NCBI GenBank assembly: GCA_029258245.1
Contig: JARHZK010000165.1
Location: 1-32,976, forward strand
DNA length: 32,976 nucleotides
DNA from: Longicatena sp.
Lineage (GTDB): Bacteria; Bacillota_I; Bacilli_A; Erysipelotrichales; Erysipelotrichaceae
Direction: 5' to 3'
This document shows, piece after piece, positions 8,201 to 16,449 of the stretch; the stretch's first letter is position 1, and every line of letters starts with the position of its first letter. The notes beneath the pieces are model-generated. The model saw nothing but the letters and a program-made list of their open reading frames with translations. It did no database searches and was not told where the DNA came from. The translations under genes and the position numbers were made by a program.

Positions 8201-10304
8201 TTAAAGTTGTTCCACTTTCTCCTGGTGCATGTACATTTCCTTCATTATTGTTGTAGTTATTCCATCCATCATCAACAACATAACTATCCAATGGTTCAAT
8301 CCCATTTTCAGCCAATCCTTTTTCTGATCCTAAAAATGATTTTTCAATACTATTATCGTTGATATTCATCATATTATCATACCATGAATTATATTGTTTA
8401 CGGAATTTCGATGGAGTTGCAATATCTTCAATATATTTAAAGAAATCAGTTTGTACGACATCCATTTGTGTTCCAGTTGCTGCACCAATGACATTATTCC
8501 AAGTTCGGAATGTAGTTCCATCCTTCACATTTTGACCATCTTTTGCCATTCTAGCAATTGATTTTCCTGAATAATAACGAATTTGCATCGCATCATTTAC
8601 AATATCTGTATCTTGTGCAGGAAATTCAGATCCAAAGAATAATCCATCGGCATAAATTGGTTGCCCTAACATCAATTCGTGTTTTCCAATCCACATAGAT
8701 GAGATTTTATTTTCATCAGGAATGCTCCAAACCCCTTTTGTATTCTTATCCACTATAAAACGATCAAAATCAATATAATCAATACGTGCTGCATCTGGTT
8801 TATCCGCTGTAATTTCCAAATATGAATTCATGTAATGTTTTCCATTTTCCATAACTGTCACCATATCAATTGACCACATTACTCCTTGCTTTTGATATGG
8901 TGCAAAAGATACTCGTACATCATTGGTACCTTTTGTAATCTTCTCAATTACTAAGTCATTTGATGATATTGATTGATCTACCTTTTTCTTTTCAAACTTT
9001 TGATCTTCAAATAATTTGATTTCTGTAACGCTAAATTCATTTAAGTTGCCTAAGCAATCAGACTTAGGAACAATTTTTACATATCTTGTAGGATATACTT
9101 GATTTAAATTTCCATATGCAAAATCACCTACATTATACAATGTATCACCTTTTTTATAAGTTCCATCAGAAGTTTTTAAATCTTCATCTAATACCACTGT
9201 ATGTAAATGATGATCCTTTTCTGTAAATTCCCCTTTTCCTGCTGGGATCCAATCAGATCCATTTTCACTCACAAACAATTCATATTTCCCCATTGTACCA
9301 TTTTTGCCATACTGTTTATCTTGGTACCCTGGACGTTTATGATAAGCAAATGATCCTACATTCATTTTTGAACCTAAATCAATAACAATCGGTTCATTTA
9401 ATGTTGATGATAAAGAAAATTGAACATTTCCATCACTTAATTGTGATGCATCTGCATGTTTGAAAGTAATTTTTTTATCTTTTAAGTTAATTTCTTTTAC
9501 TGGTAAACCTGTATTTACTTTATCACTATATAAATTAAATTCTGCACCAGTAAATTCTTGTGAACCTCCTAGTACATCGCTTAATACTTCTACTTTTACA
9601 TATTGTGTTACATAGGTTTGATTAAAGTTCGCATAAACAACATCTCCTACATTAAACAACTGATCTTCTTTACGTAAGTGATAATCTTCTTTTGTGAATT
9701 CTCCATTTCCTGCTAAATTCCATTTTTTTCCATCTTCACTCACATAAAGTTTATATTTACCGATAGACCCATTTACTCCATATGCTTCCTCTTTAAATCC
9801 TGGTCTTTTTAAATAACCAAAGGAAGAAACATTCTGTTTAGAACCTAAATTAATCTCTAAAGAAAATGGATGCTCTGTTTTTGTATATTCATCGATTGAT
9901 GTATTCTTATCCCCATCAAATAATTTTGTGACATGGGACTGATCAAATTCTTTACCTGATTTATTCGTAATTTTAGCTTTCCAATCCTTACGATTCAACA
10001 CCTGTTTCGGTGCAACGACAGTTGGATTTTCTTCTTTTGATTCATCTACTAAATGAATCGAAAAGTCTTGTGATCCTTCACTAGGAGTAAAAGTTTCATT
10101 GATGCGCTTATTTTCAATTGACTTTGTACTCCACTTATTCCCTTTTTTATGAAACGTTCTTTTCATAAATTGATTTCCAATGGTAACTGTGTCACCATCT
10201 TCTGTTACAACTACGTTTCCGCCATTCTCTTTTGCATAAAGTGTTTGTGGTACAATGGTGAATAACATAGATGCAGTTAATAAAACTTTAAATAATTTAT
10301 TCAT
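5286..10304 (-). CDS. Secreted, cell-wall-anchored multi-domain glycoside hydrolase, GH36/clan GH-D-like (putative alpha-galactosidase or alpha-N-acetylgalactosaminidase) with F5/8C and LamG-like modules
   Basis: Likely start is MNKLFKVLLTASMLFTIVPQTLYA (signal peptide), not the 10355 ORF start. Catalytic-type motifs YVVDDGW, NIDYWKWDGF and IWVQDSGDTGEAG; two N-terminal F5/8C-like repeats; LamG-like and C-terminal F5/8C regions; C-terminal PQTPNTG, hydrophobic stretch and KRKKLHK sorting signal. Confidence 0.7.
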   Translation of the reverse strand: MNKLFKVLLTASMLFTIVPQTLYAKENGGNVVVTEDGDTVTIGNQFMKRTFHKKGNKWSTKSIENKRINETFTPSEGSQDFSIHLVDESKEENPTVVAPKQVLNRKDWKAKITNKSGKEFDQSHVTKLFDGDKNTSIDEYTKTEHPFSLEINLGSKQNVSSFGYLKRPGFKEEAYGVNGSIGKYKLYVSEDGKKWNLAGNGEFTKEDYHLRKEDQLFNVGDVVYANFNQTYVTQYVKVEVLSDVLGGSQEFTGAEFNLYSDKVNTGLPVKEINLKDKKITFKHADASQLSDGNVQFSLSSTLNEPIVIDLGSKMNVGSFAYHKRPGYQDKQYGKNGTMGKYELFVSENGSDWIPAGKGEFTEKDHHLHTVVLDEDLKTSDGTYKKGDTLYNVGDFAYGNLNQVYPTRYVKIVPKSDCLGNLNEFSVTEIKLFEDQKFEKKKVDQSISSNDLVIEKITKGTNDVRVSFAPYQKQGVMWSIDMVTVMENGKHYMNSYLEITADKPDAARIDYIDFDRFIVDKNTKGVWSIPDENKISSMWIGKHELMLGQPIYADGLFFGSEFPAQDTDIVNDAMQIRYYSGKSIARMAKDGQNVKDGTTFRTWNNVIGAATGTQMDVVQTDFFKYIEDIATPSKFRKQYNSWYDNMMNINDNSIEKSFLGSEKGLAENGIEPLDSYVVDDGWNNYNNNEGNVHAPGESGTTLNQTGFWEFNDKFPNELYTSSHLADKLNSSFGVWVGPQGGYNFFGGFADYLEAMGTGYAQTNSALGKVVCTGSRKYIHNFEKRFTDYQTRFNIDYWKWDGFASRPCNNPKHDHMVGGDHNMYFTSDMWEAWTDLFENVREARRKEGKDLWINATCYINLSPWLLQWVNTIWVQDSGDTGEAGDKAAARHQRKIYYRDDVYNNLYKVNELQFPLKNIYNHDPIYGVSDSSSATTEVFREFLFDNAMRGTAFWELYYSPSIFDDAKWKVTVDALDFAEKNHDVLKNAKLFVQEGKKPSNGVYGYSAWDNTKGFVSFVNPTNKKQTYTLTLNNIVGVPTGMKDLTQTRIYPYASTSMSEKVNYGDNLTVTLEPFSSQIYEFGSTDHAAPQLVSAKIKSNDKIEVRFNERVSDKAQFVVNGAKQEAKLLDDYRTFEIKASGLKDYANLKITEIRDIYGNKAADVNEKIRTANKIVDINKKADLGIKSNSVSKDLFHLDNKEHKVANEGIKGNVDFSVSLLVDTLDSNVTLLQQADDYKLSIDQDGYIVFDIKGNKISSKEEIVTVKEKAHGRFNTESYVETTTNKNIVGKINDGQMHTVNAVRELNGTIKLYIDGRLSSSFYKKGEKDNLTGNKIILGDKKFNGYVANVTVKNSASYYDDAAKFAQQYNIGKTTKQLDKAGWKASACSQASNEVKPNTDGAAASVLDNNPSTYWHSDYRGNDTCKNIHTLTIDFQKETSFDALEYVARPGGSASNGTWEKVNVIGIDANGKETKLMTDQIINLTNNGYLFQFDKMQTFNKIRFEIQGKGGFASAAEINAYEKINTDTSEVLKIQKEAQELLSSIQKEDYEASSYEIFVNKVDDIMNMDVFASKETVNKLRKELQEAYKGLKENPELTPIGPSSHKIPWTDLEPAHKEVPMTELKPATKVEKPNSSNKVEQPQTPNTGVETNTAVLWGVLLGAGMALFTAKRKKLHK

Positions 10305-10362
10305 AAAATCTCCTTTCCCATAGCAACTGTACGCATACCAATATCGAATATGCATACCACTA

Positions 10363-10400
10363 TGCTAGCGCTTACACAATTATATACATAAACGCTTTCA
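10363..10400 (-). promoter_or_regulatory. Two cre-like (CcpA) sites around the glycosidase promoter
   Basis: TGTAAGCGCTAGCA (10376-10363) and TGAAAGCGTTTATG (10400-10387) on the minus strand; -10 TATAAT at 10384-10379 lies between them. Confidence 0.65.
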
Positions 10401-10434
10401 TATTGATTTATAATAATTGTTATTTATTTTGTAC

Positions 10435-10468
10435 ATTTTAGTAAAAATACAATTATTTTTACTAAAAT
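10435..10468. repeat. Perfect 15-bp inverted repeat in a divergent intergenic region
   Basis: attttagtaaaaata-caat-tatttttactaaaat. Confidence 0.85.
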
Positions 10469-10503
10469 ATATTTTTTTAAATTTTTATGAATTTCAATCC
10501 TAT

Positions 10504-10532
10504 TTGACAAACAAAATAAATCATATGATAAT
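10504..10532 (+). promoter_or_regulatory. Promoter of the aldehyde dehydrogenase gene
   Basis: TTGACA (10504-10509), 17 nt, GATAAT (10527-10532). Confidence 0.65.
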
Positions 10533-10594
10533 AACAGATATTACTATAAAATCGTAAATATTATTCTTTTAAATAACGATTGGAAAGGATCCTT

Positions 10595-11974
10595 ATGAAC
10601 GAACTAGATATTTATCATCTTGTAACAGCACAAAAAACGTATTTTCAAACACACGAAACTCTCTCTCTACAATTTCGAATACAAGCACTTTATCGACTAC
10701 AATCCAGTATTCATTCTTATGAAGATGAACTTTACCGTTCCCTCTACAAAGACTTAGGCAAAAGTCCAAGCGAAAGTTATATGTGTGAAATAGGGCTTGT
10801 ATACAGTGAACTTCAATATATGTTAAAGCATATTAAAAAGTTTTCAAAAAAGAAAAAAGTCTATACTCCTTTTGCACAAATGATTTCAAAAAGTTATATT
10901 CAACCTTCACCAAAAGGTAATGTATTGATAATGAGCCCTTGGAACTATCCTTTTCTATTAACAATGACACCACTTATTGATGCGATTGCTGCAGGGAATA
11001 CTGTACTAATAAAGCCAAGTGCCTATGCCCCTAATACTGCAACTGTTATAGAACGTATTATCGATGAAACATTTCCACCAAACTACATTCATGTTATTAC
11101 AGGTGGAAGAAAAGAAAATCAAGCTTTATTAGATCAAAAATTTAACCATATTTTCTTTACTGGTTCCCAATCAGTAGGAAAAGAAGTATTAAAAAAAGCT
11201 TCTGTCCATTTAACATCTGTAACCTTAGAATTAGGTGGGAAAAGCCCATGTATCGTGGATTCAAGTGCGAACATTAAAGTAGCTGCAAAACGTATTGTAT
11301 TTGGAAAATTTTTAAATTGCGGACAAACTTGTGTAGCTCCTGACTACATCTATTGTGATAAAACCATTGTATCAAAACTCATTGCTGCCATTAAATATGA
11401 AATAGAGAAACAATTTACAAAAAATCCACTTCAAAATGCTTCATATGGAAAAATCATTAATAAAAAACACTATGATCGGCTTTGCTCTATCTTAAAAAAT
11501 AATCCAATTTCATATGGTGGGAATACAGATGATTCTTCTTTAAAAATAGAACCTACTCTTCTATATCCTTGTACATGGAAAAACACTATTATGCAAGATG
11601 AAATCTTTGGACCATTACTTCCAATTCTTACTTTTACATCCATAGAAGAAGTAATTGAAAATATAAATAGTCATCCTACACCACTTGCACTCTACCTATT
11701 TTCAAGCAATAAAGCAAATATCAATTGCATTACTTCTACATGCTCTTTTGGTGGTGGATGTATAAATGATACCATCATACATTTAGCGACGTCTCATATG
11801 GGATTTGGAGGTTTTCAAGAAAGTGGTATGGGAAGTTATCACGGAAAATCTGGATTTGATACATTTTCACATTATAAAAGTATTGTGAATAAAAAAACCT
11901 GGTTTGATCTTCCAATGCGCTATCAACCATATACAAAATTAAATGATTTTTTAATAAAATTTTTCTTACGATAA
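10595..11974 (+). CDS. Aldehyde dehydrogenase, ALDH3/YwdH-like
   Basis: Motifs NVLIMSPWNYPFLLTMTP, TLELGGKSPCIV and FLNCGQTCVAPDY (catalytic Cys). The ATG at 10595 with SD GGAAAGGA is preferred to the TTG start at 10580. Confidence 0.9.
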   Translation: MNELDIYHLVTAQKTYFQTHETLSLQFRIQALYRLQSSIHSYEDELYRSLYKDLGKSPSESYMCEIGLVYSELQYMLKHIKKFSKKKKVYTPFAQMISKSYIQPSPKGNVLIMSPWNYPFLLTMTPLIDAIAAGNTVLIKPSAYAPNTATVIERIIDETFPPNYIHVITGGRKENQALLDQKFNHIFFTGSQSVGKEVLKKASVHLTSVTLELGGKSPCIVDSSANIKVAAKRIVFGKFLNCGQTCVAPDYIYCDKTIVSKLIAAIKYEIEKQFTKNPLQNASYGKIINKKHYDRLCSILKNNPISYGGNTDDSSLKIEPTLLYPCTWKNTIMQDEIFGPLLPILTFTSIEEVIENINSHPTPLALYLFSSNKANINCITSTCSFGGGCINDTIIHLATSHMGFGGFQESGMGSYHGKSGFDTFSHYKSIVNKKTWFDLPMRYQPYTKLNDFLIKFFLR

Positions 11975-12053
11975 ATATATGTGTATTTTACTTAAATTAT
12001 CGTTTAATTTATTATATAATGTACAACATAATAAAAAGAAATGAGGTACTTAT

Positions 12054-12455
12054 ATGGTTAAAAAAAGAACTCTTTTATTATTCGCTTGTATCGTTTGGAT
12101 GATTGCTGGATTCAATGTTATTCGAATAGGAATAATTGCATACAAAAATTATTTATCCACACTTAATTTTCTATTATCCTTAATTGTATTCTGCTTCTTC
12201 TGGTTTCTAATTTTTCATAAACTAGTAACGAAACATAAAATAAGAATTCATAGTTATATATCTAATAAGCAATACTTTTGGAATTTTTTCGATTTAAAAT
12301 CATTTCTTATCATGGCTTTTATGATCACTTTTGGTATTCTTATCCGTAGATATAATTTAGCTCCCGAACTTTTCATTGCTATTTTTTATACTGGTCTTGG
12401 AAGTGCATTAATGCTTGCTGGAATTGAATTTGGTTATCATTTTATTACTTACTAA
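12054..12455 (+). CDS. Small integral membrane protein of unknown function (133 aa)
   Basis: SD atgagg before the ATG; several hydrophobic helices; ends just before a terminator. Confidence 0.7.
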   Translation: MVKKRTLLLFACIVWMIAGFNVIRIGIIAYKNYLSTLNFLLSLIVFCFFWFLIFHKLVTKHKIRIHSYISNKQYFWNFFDLKSFLIMAFMITFGILIRRYNLAPELFIAIFYTGLGSALMLAGIEFGYHFITY

Positions 12456-12467
12456 TTTATAAAAAAA

Positions 12468-12497
12468 CTTCGCACTATGGTAATCCATAATGCGAAG
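12468..12497. terminator. Bidirectional terminator between convergent genes
   Basis: cttcgcactatgg-taat-ccataatgcgaag with an A-run on the left and a T-rich run on the right. Confidence 0.85.
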
Positions 12498-12500
12498 CTT

Positions 12501-13862
12501 TTATTTTTCTACTTCGTATTGTTTATGAAATTTATTCATAAATAATATGAATAATATCACTAAAATTACACCTTTACATACAGAAGATAAACTAATACTC
12601 CACCAAACTCCATTTAACTGTAATACTGTATTACCTAATAAAATTGCCATTGGTATTCGCATTGCTGTAAATATAATACTAACAATCGATGGAGGTAATG
12701 TCTTTCCATATGCTGAAAATGCACCTGATGTCAATATTTCAATACACATAAATAATTGTGAATATCCAAGAATACGCAAATAATCCACTCCTAGTGCAAC
12801 AACATTCGATTCATGAATAAAAATTCGAAATATAGGAGCTGGTAAAAACACCAATAAACAAGTCGTTATTATTCCCCAAGCTCCCATTACTTTTAATGCT
12901 GTCGTATAACCTTCTCTTGAACGATGATATTGTTTTGCACCATAATTTTGTGCAATAAAAGAACTTGTTGCTGCAGCAAAACCATCTGCTGCCATATACG
13001 ATATAGACTCTACCTGAATACCTACTTTTTGTACTGCTATGGCAATTTCTCCCCATGCCGCAATAATTCTACCTATTGTCATAGAAATACCTGTAAACAT
13101 AATTCCTTGAATCGATGCTGGAATTCCTATTTTACATATCGTTATAACTATGTCTTTTTCAAATGGTTTAAAAAATTGCATTCTACTAAATACCTGCTCA
13201 TCATTTTTCATATAATGCATGTATAATAAACAAACAACAAATTGTGCTAACACAGTTGCAATTGCAGCACCTAATACACCTAATTTAGGAATAAACCCTA
13301 ACCCAAAAATAAGTATTGGATCTAATATAACATTAATAACTAGCCCAATCGTACTAATTTTAAATGGCGTTTTACTATTTCCTGTAGCCGTTATGAGAGC
13401 TGTACATATTGGATTAATAAAATTGAAAATAACGAATACACCCATAACCAATAAATAGGTTTGTGCCTCTCGTATAACTTGTGCATTTGTAAATTTAAAA
13501 AAACCTATAAATTCTTTTCTAAACACACAGATGATAACCCCGTAAACAATTGCCAAAAGAATTCCCATTTGCAAAGCACCACATGCAAAACGCGCAGCTT
13601 TTTCCTTTTGTTTTGCCCCATATGCATGTGCTACATTAACTTGTCCACCAACTCTTAGAAAAGCACCTACTCCATTTGCTAAATTCATAAACATACCTGC
13701 AGCTCCAACAGCAGCAACAGAATTACTTCCAATTCTTCCAATCCATATCATATCCGTCATATTATATGCCATCTGTAACAAAGATGTAGCCATAATTGGC
13801 AAAGATAACATAATAAGAGATTGCAATATATTTCCTTTTAATAAATTTGTTCTTGCATTCAT
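12501..13862 (-). CDS. MATE-family efflux transporter (stand-alone)
   Basis: 453 aa, 12-TM-like, MATE motifs (SLPIMATSLLQMAYNMTDMIWIGRIG). Confidence 0.9.
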   Translation of the reverse strand: MNARTNLLKGNILQSLIMLSLPIMATSLLQMAYNMTDMIWIGRIGSNSVAAVGAAGMFMNLANGVGAFLRVGGQVNVAHAYGAKQKEKAARFACGALQMGILLAIVYGVIICVFRKEFIGFFKFTNAQVIREAQTYLLVMGVFVIFNFINPICTALITATGNSKTPFKISTIGLVINVILDPILIFGLGFIPKLGVLGAAIATVLAQFVVCLLYMHYMKNDEQVFSRMQFFKPFEKDIVITICKIGIPASIQGIMFTGISMTIGRIIAAWGEIAIAVQKVGIQVESISYMAADGFAAATSSFIAQNYGAKQYHRSREGYTTALKVMGAWGIITTCLLVFLPAPIFRIFIHESNVVALGVDYLRILGYSQLFMCIEILTSGAFSAYGKTLPPSIVSIIFTAMRIPMAILLGNTVLQLNGVWWSISLSSVCKGVILVILFILFMNKFHKQYEVEK

Positions 13863-14055
13863 ATTTTACCTCAAAACTTCCTTATTAGATTCTTTATTTT
13901 AACATCATTTTTTTGCTTTTTCAAAATAAATCTATTAATTCATACATTATTTTAAAGATTGCGTATTGAAAAACAAATATGAGAAAGTGCATGACTAGAA
14001 CAAATGATTTTAACATATTTTGATATATACTACCAAAAATGTTTTAATTCAATAT

Positions 14056-14089
14056 AAAAACACAACCTCTTTACTATCAAAGTAAAAGG
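14056..14089 (-). terminator. Terminator downstream of the sigI-rsgI-like genes
   Basis: Minus strand CCTTTTACT-TTGAT-AGTAAAGAGG (one bulge) followed by TTGTGTTTTT. Confidence 0.6.
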
Positions 14090-14129
14090 AAGATTCTAAG
14101 AACCTCCCTCTTAAACTTTAATTAATTCT

Positions 14130-14164
14130 CTATTGTAAACGATATGAGATATAGTTTACAATAG
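14130..14164. repeat. Perfect 11-bp inverted repeat with an inner 4-bp stem
   Basis: ctattgtaaac-gatatgagatata-gtttacaatag; no adjacent T-run. Confidence 0.8.
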
Positions 14165-14210
14165 ACATTTTAATAATTGGTATACATTAACCATAAATAA
14201 AAACTATAAA

Positions 14211-15041
14211 TTAATCATCATCTTCTTCAACATCACCTTCTTCAATATCATCTTCTGCTTCTTCCTCACTATCTGTTTGTTCGTATTCATTTTCTTCTTT
14301 TTCATCTTCTATTAATTCTTTAAAATCTTCATTATTTAATAATTCTGGATGTCGTTGTATAAAAGTGTTCAATTCATCATAAGTAATATCATCATCTAAA
14401 TCATCCATTTCTTTTTCTTTCCTTTGTTTTGCAACATATAATCCTAAATTGCATTTTAATGATTTTGCGCTTTCTATATCTTTTGTTTGTCCTTGAATAA
14501 ATAATAGATCTTCTTCATCTATTAACTGATGAACAATATCAATTAATTCTTCTTTATCCTCTACATCATTTTCATTATAAAATGCATATCCAATAAGATA
14601 TGAATCTTGATTCGTATTCAATAATTCTTTTAATTGTTTTTTTATACTCTCTATTTTTTTTCCTTTTAATTGATTTAGTCTTTCCTTATTAATTGTTGTA
14701 TCATAAGTAAATACATCTCGAATTTTATGTTTATCATCTATTTCAAGTTGTAAACTTTTATTTCCATCAAACGACACCATTGCATATGCATCTACTGGCT
14801 TTAATACTTCTGAAAAATGTAATGTTACAAATAACAAAAATATAGTGAGAGTCGTTATCACTATTTTAGTAAGTGGCTTTTGCATAAAGGTCGAAATTTT
14901 AGAATTTTGAACTTTTTCATTATAAATATCTTCATTTAGAAAATATATTTGCTCTCCTACTTGCATATTGCCTTTTTTATAGATACGTACAATCTTCCCT
15001 GTATCTTCCATTACAAGACAATACATTTCTTTGATTTCCAT
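14211..15041 (-). CDS. RsgI-like anti-sigma factor with a short, highly acidic C-terminal tail
   Basis: N-terminal EIKEMYCLVMEDTGKIVRIYKKGNMQVGEQIYF resembles the anti-sigma RsgI N-domain; single TM (ITTLTIFLLFVTLHF); follows a SigI-like gene. Start placed at MEIKEM (SD AAAGGA). Confidence 0.75.
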   Translation of the reverse strand: MEIKEMYCLVMEDTGKIVRIYKKGNMQVGEQIYFLNEDIYNEKVQNSKISTFMQKPLTKIVITTLTIFLLFVTLHFSEVLKPVDAYAMVSFDGNKSLQLEIDDKHKIRDVFTYDTTINKERLNQLKGKKIESIKKQLKELLNTNQDSYLIGYAFYNENDVEDKEELIDIVHQLIDEEDLLFIQGQTKDIESAKSLKCNLGLYVAKQRKEKEMDDLDDDITYDELNTFIQRHPELLNNEDFKELIEDEKEENEYEQTDSEEEAEDDIEEGDVEEDDD

Positions 15042-15051
15042 AATTAATCCT

Positions 15052-15720
15052 TTATGATACATGATGATTACACCTCGATTTCATAATCCATTGTAAAAGT
15101 TGTTTAAATTCTTTAATAAATAAAATCATAGTTCCTAATATAAATACTTTGCTATGTTTAATTATTTTTTCACTCACATTGCTCACCTTTGCTACATGGC
15201 GAACGGGTAATTTTCTTTTCTGGTACATTTGTGTTACAACTTCATGATCATCACTTGCAACTTCTGCTATATCTATCGCTCTTTCTTTTGTATCTTTATG
15301 TTTTGGAGCTTCATCTGCAAGTTTCTCTAATGTTAATCCAAAAATTTTTAATTCTTTACAAAATAATTCAATTTCTTCTTGTAAATCAATTGAAGTTGAC
15401 GAATGATTTTGTGAAAACTCAATACCTTGTTCATACAACTCATCTAATGAAATTGCTTTATTTTGATTACTCTTTAATTGTGTAAAATTTAACAATCTAC
15501 TTTCTATTACCAATTTTGCAAAACTCAAAAAATTACCTTTTTCTTGATCATATTTTTCTACTGCTTCTTTAAATGCAAGCAAAGCAATACTAAATTCATC
15601 ATCATTTTCAATCGCTATATAACGTCCTGTGAAATTACTCGTTGTTCGAATGATAAAAGCCATATGAGATTTGATCAATTCATCGATATGCTCCATATCA
15701 ATTGTTTCACTAAATATCAT
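15052..15720 (-). CDS. sigI: SigI-like RNA polymerase sigma factor
   Basis: HMAFIIRTTSNFTGRYIAIENDDEFSIALLAFKEAVEKYDQEKGNFLSFAKLVIESRLLNF (region 2-like) and LPVRHVAKVSNVSEKIIKHSKVFILGTMILF. ATG at 15720 with SD GGGGGA. Confidence 0.8.
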   Translation of the reverse strand: MIFSETIDMEHIDELIKSHMAFIIRTTSNFTGRYIAIENDDEFSIALLAFKEAVEKYDQEKGNFLSFAKLVIESRLLNFTQLKSNQNKAISLDELYEQGIEFSQNHSSTSIDLQEEIELFCKELKIFGLTLEKLADEAPKHKDTKERAIDIAEVASDDHEVVTQMYQKRKLPVRHVAKVSNVSEKIIKHSKVFILGTMILFIKEFKQLLQWIMKSRCNHHVS

Positions 15721-15741
15721 GACCAATCCCCCTTATAGTAG

Positions 15742-15771
15742 TATAGTATCATACTATATTAACAGAAACAA
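15742..15771 (-). promoter_or_regulatory. Putative sigI promoter overlapped by a perfect palindrome
   Basis: tatagtat-c-atactata (15742-15758). TTGTTT (15771-15766), 17 nt, TACTAT (15748-15743) on the minus strand. Confidence 0.45.
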
Positions 15772-15781
15772 TTTCTTAACT

Positions 15782-16447
15782 TTATGAATTTTGTGCTAAT
15801 AAATTTACACTATCAATTCCTCCCACATCAAAAATATAATGAATAATTCCATTTGTATCTTTTTCCTTAATTTCCACCTCATACACCAATTCAAAAGAAT
15901 CCGATAGTATATTCTTAGCTTTTATTTGATTCTTTCCTTCAATCGTATTCACAATACCTTGAATACTATCTAAATCGGCATGAGTTCCTCGTACAACCAA
16001 TAACATTGGTTTTGTGTGACCATCTTTTTCTTTTGTAGTTACCATAATTCCAAATAATATAATACTTCCTAAAAAAACAATCATATAACTTTGTGTAGCT
16101 GAAGCAATTCCTATTGCCATAGACCAAAAAATAAATCCAATATCTCTATAATCTTTGATATTTGTTCGAAAACGAACGATAGATAACGACCCTAACATAC
16201 CTAATGATAACGCTAAGTTTGATTGAATTAAATCCATTAATACTGTAGAAATTAATGCTAAAATAATTAATGTTATTCCAAATTCAGCATGATAGGAATG
16301 CTGATCATGTGAAATTCTATACGCACCCCACATAATAATTGCAAAAATAAGGGATACTGCTAAACTAATAATAATCGCCATATTTCCTGGCTTATTTGAA
16401 ATAATTGCTAATAATTGATTCATCCCTTCATCGAATTGACTCTCCAT
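15782..16447 (-). CDS. DUF4956 membrane protein (copy 2)
   Basis: LSLGMLGSLSIVRFRTNIKDYRDIGFIFWSMAIGIASA; several TM segments; clear paralogue of 17627-18295. Confidence 0.85.
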   Translation of the reverse strand: MESQFDEGMNQLLAIISNKPGNMAIIISLAVSLIFAIIMWGAYRISHDQHSYHAEFGITLIILALISTVLMDLIQSNLALSLGMLGSLSIVRFRTNIKDYRDIGFIFWSMAIGIASATQSYMIVFLGSIILFGIMVTTKEKDGHTKPMLLVVRGTHADLDSIQGIVNTIEGKNQIKAKNILSDSFELVYEVEIKEKDTNGIIHYIFDVGGIDSVNLLAQNS

Positions 16448-16449
16448 AT

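Noticed and set aside
10305-10355. N-terminal extension of the glycosidase ORF (MHIRYWYAYSCYGKGDF)
   Set aside because: A good SD (GGAAAGGAG) precedes the internal ATG at 10304, which begins a clear signal peptide. The extension overlaps the promoter/leader.
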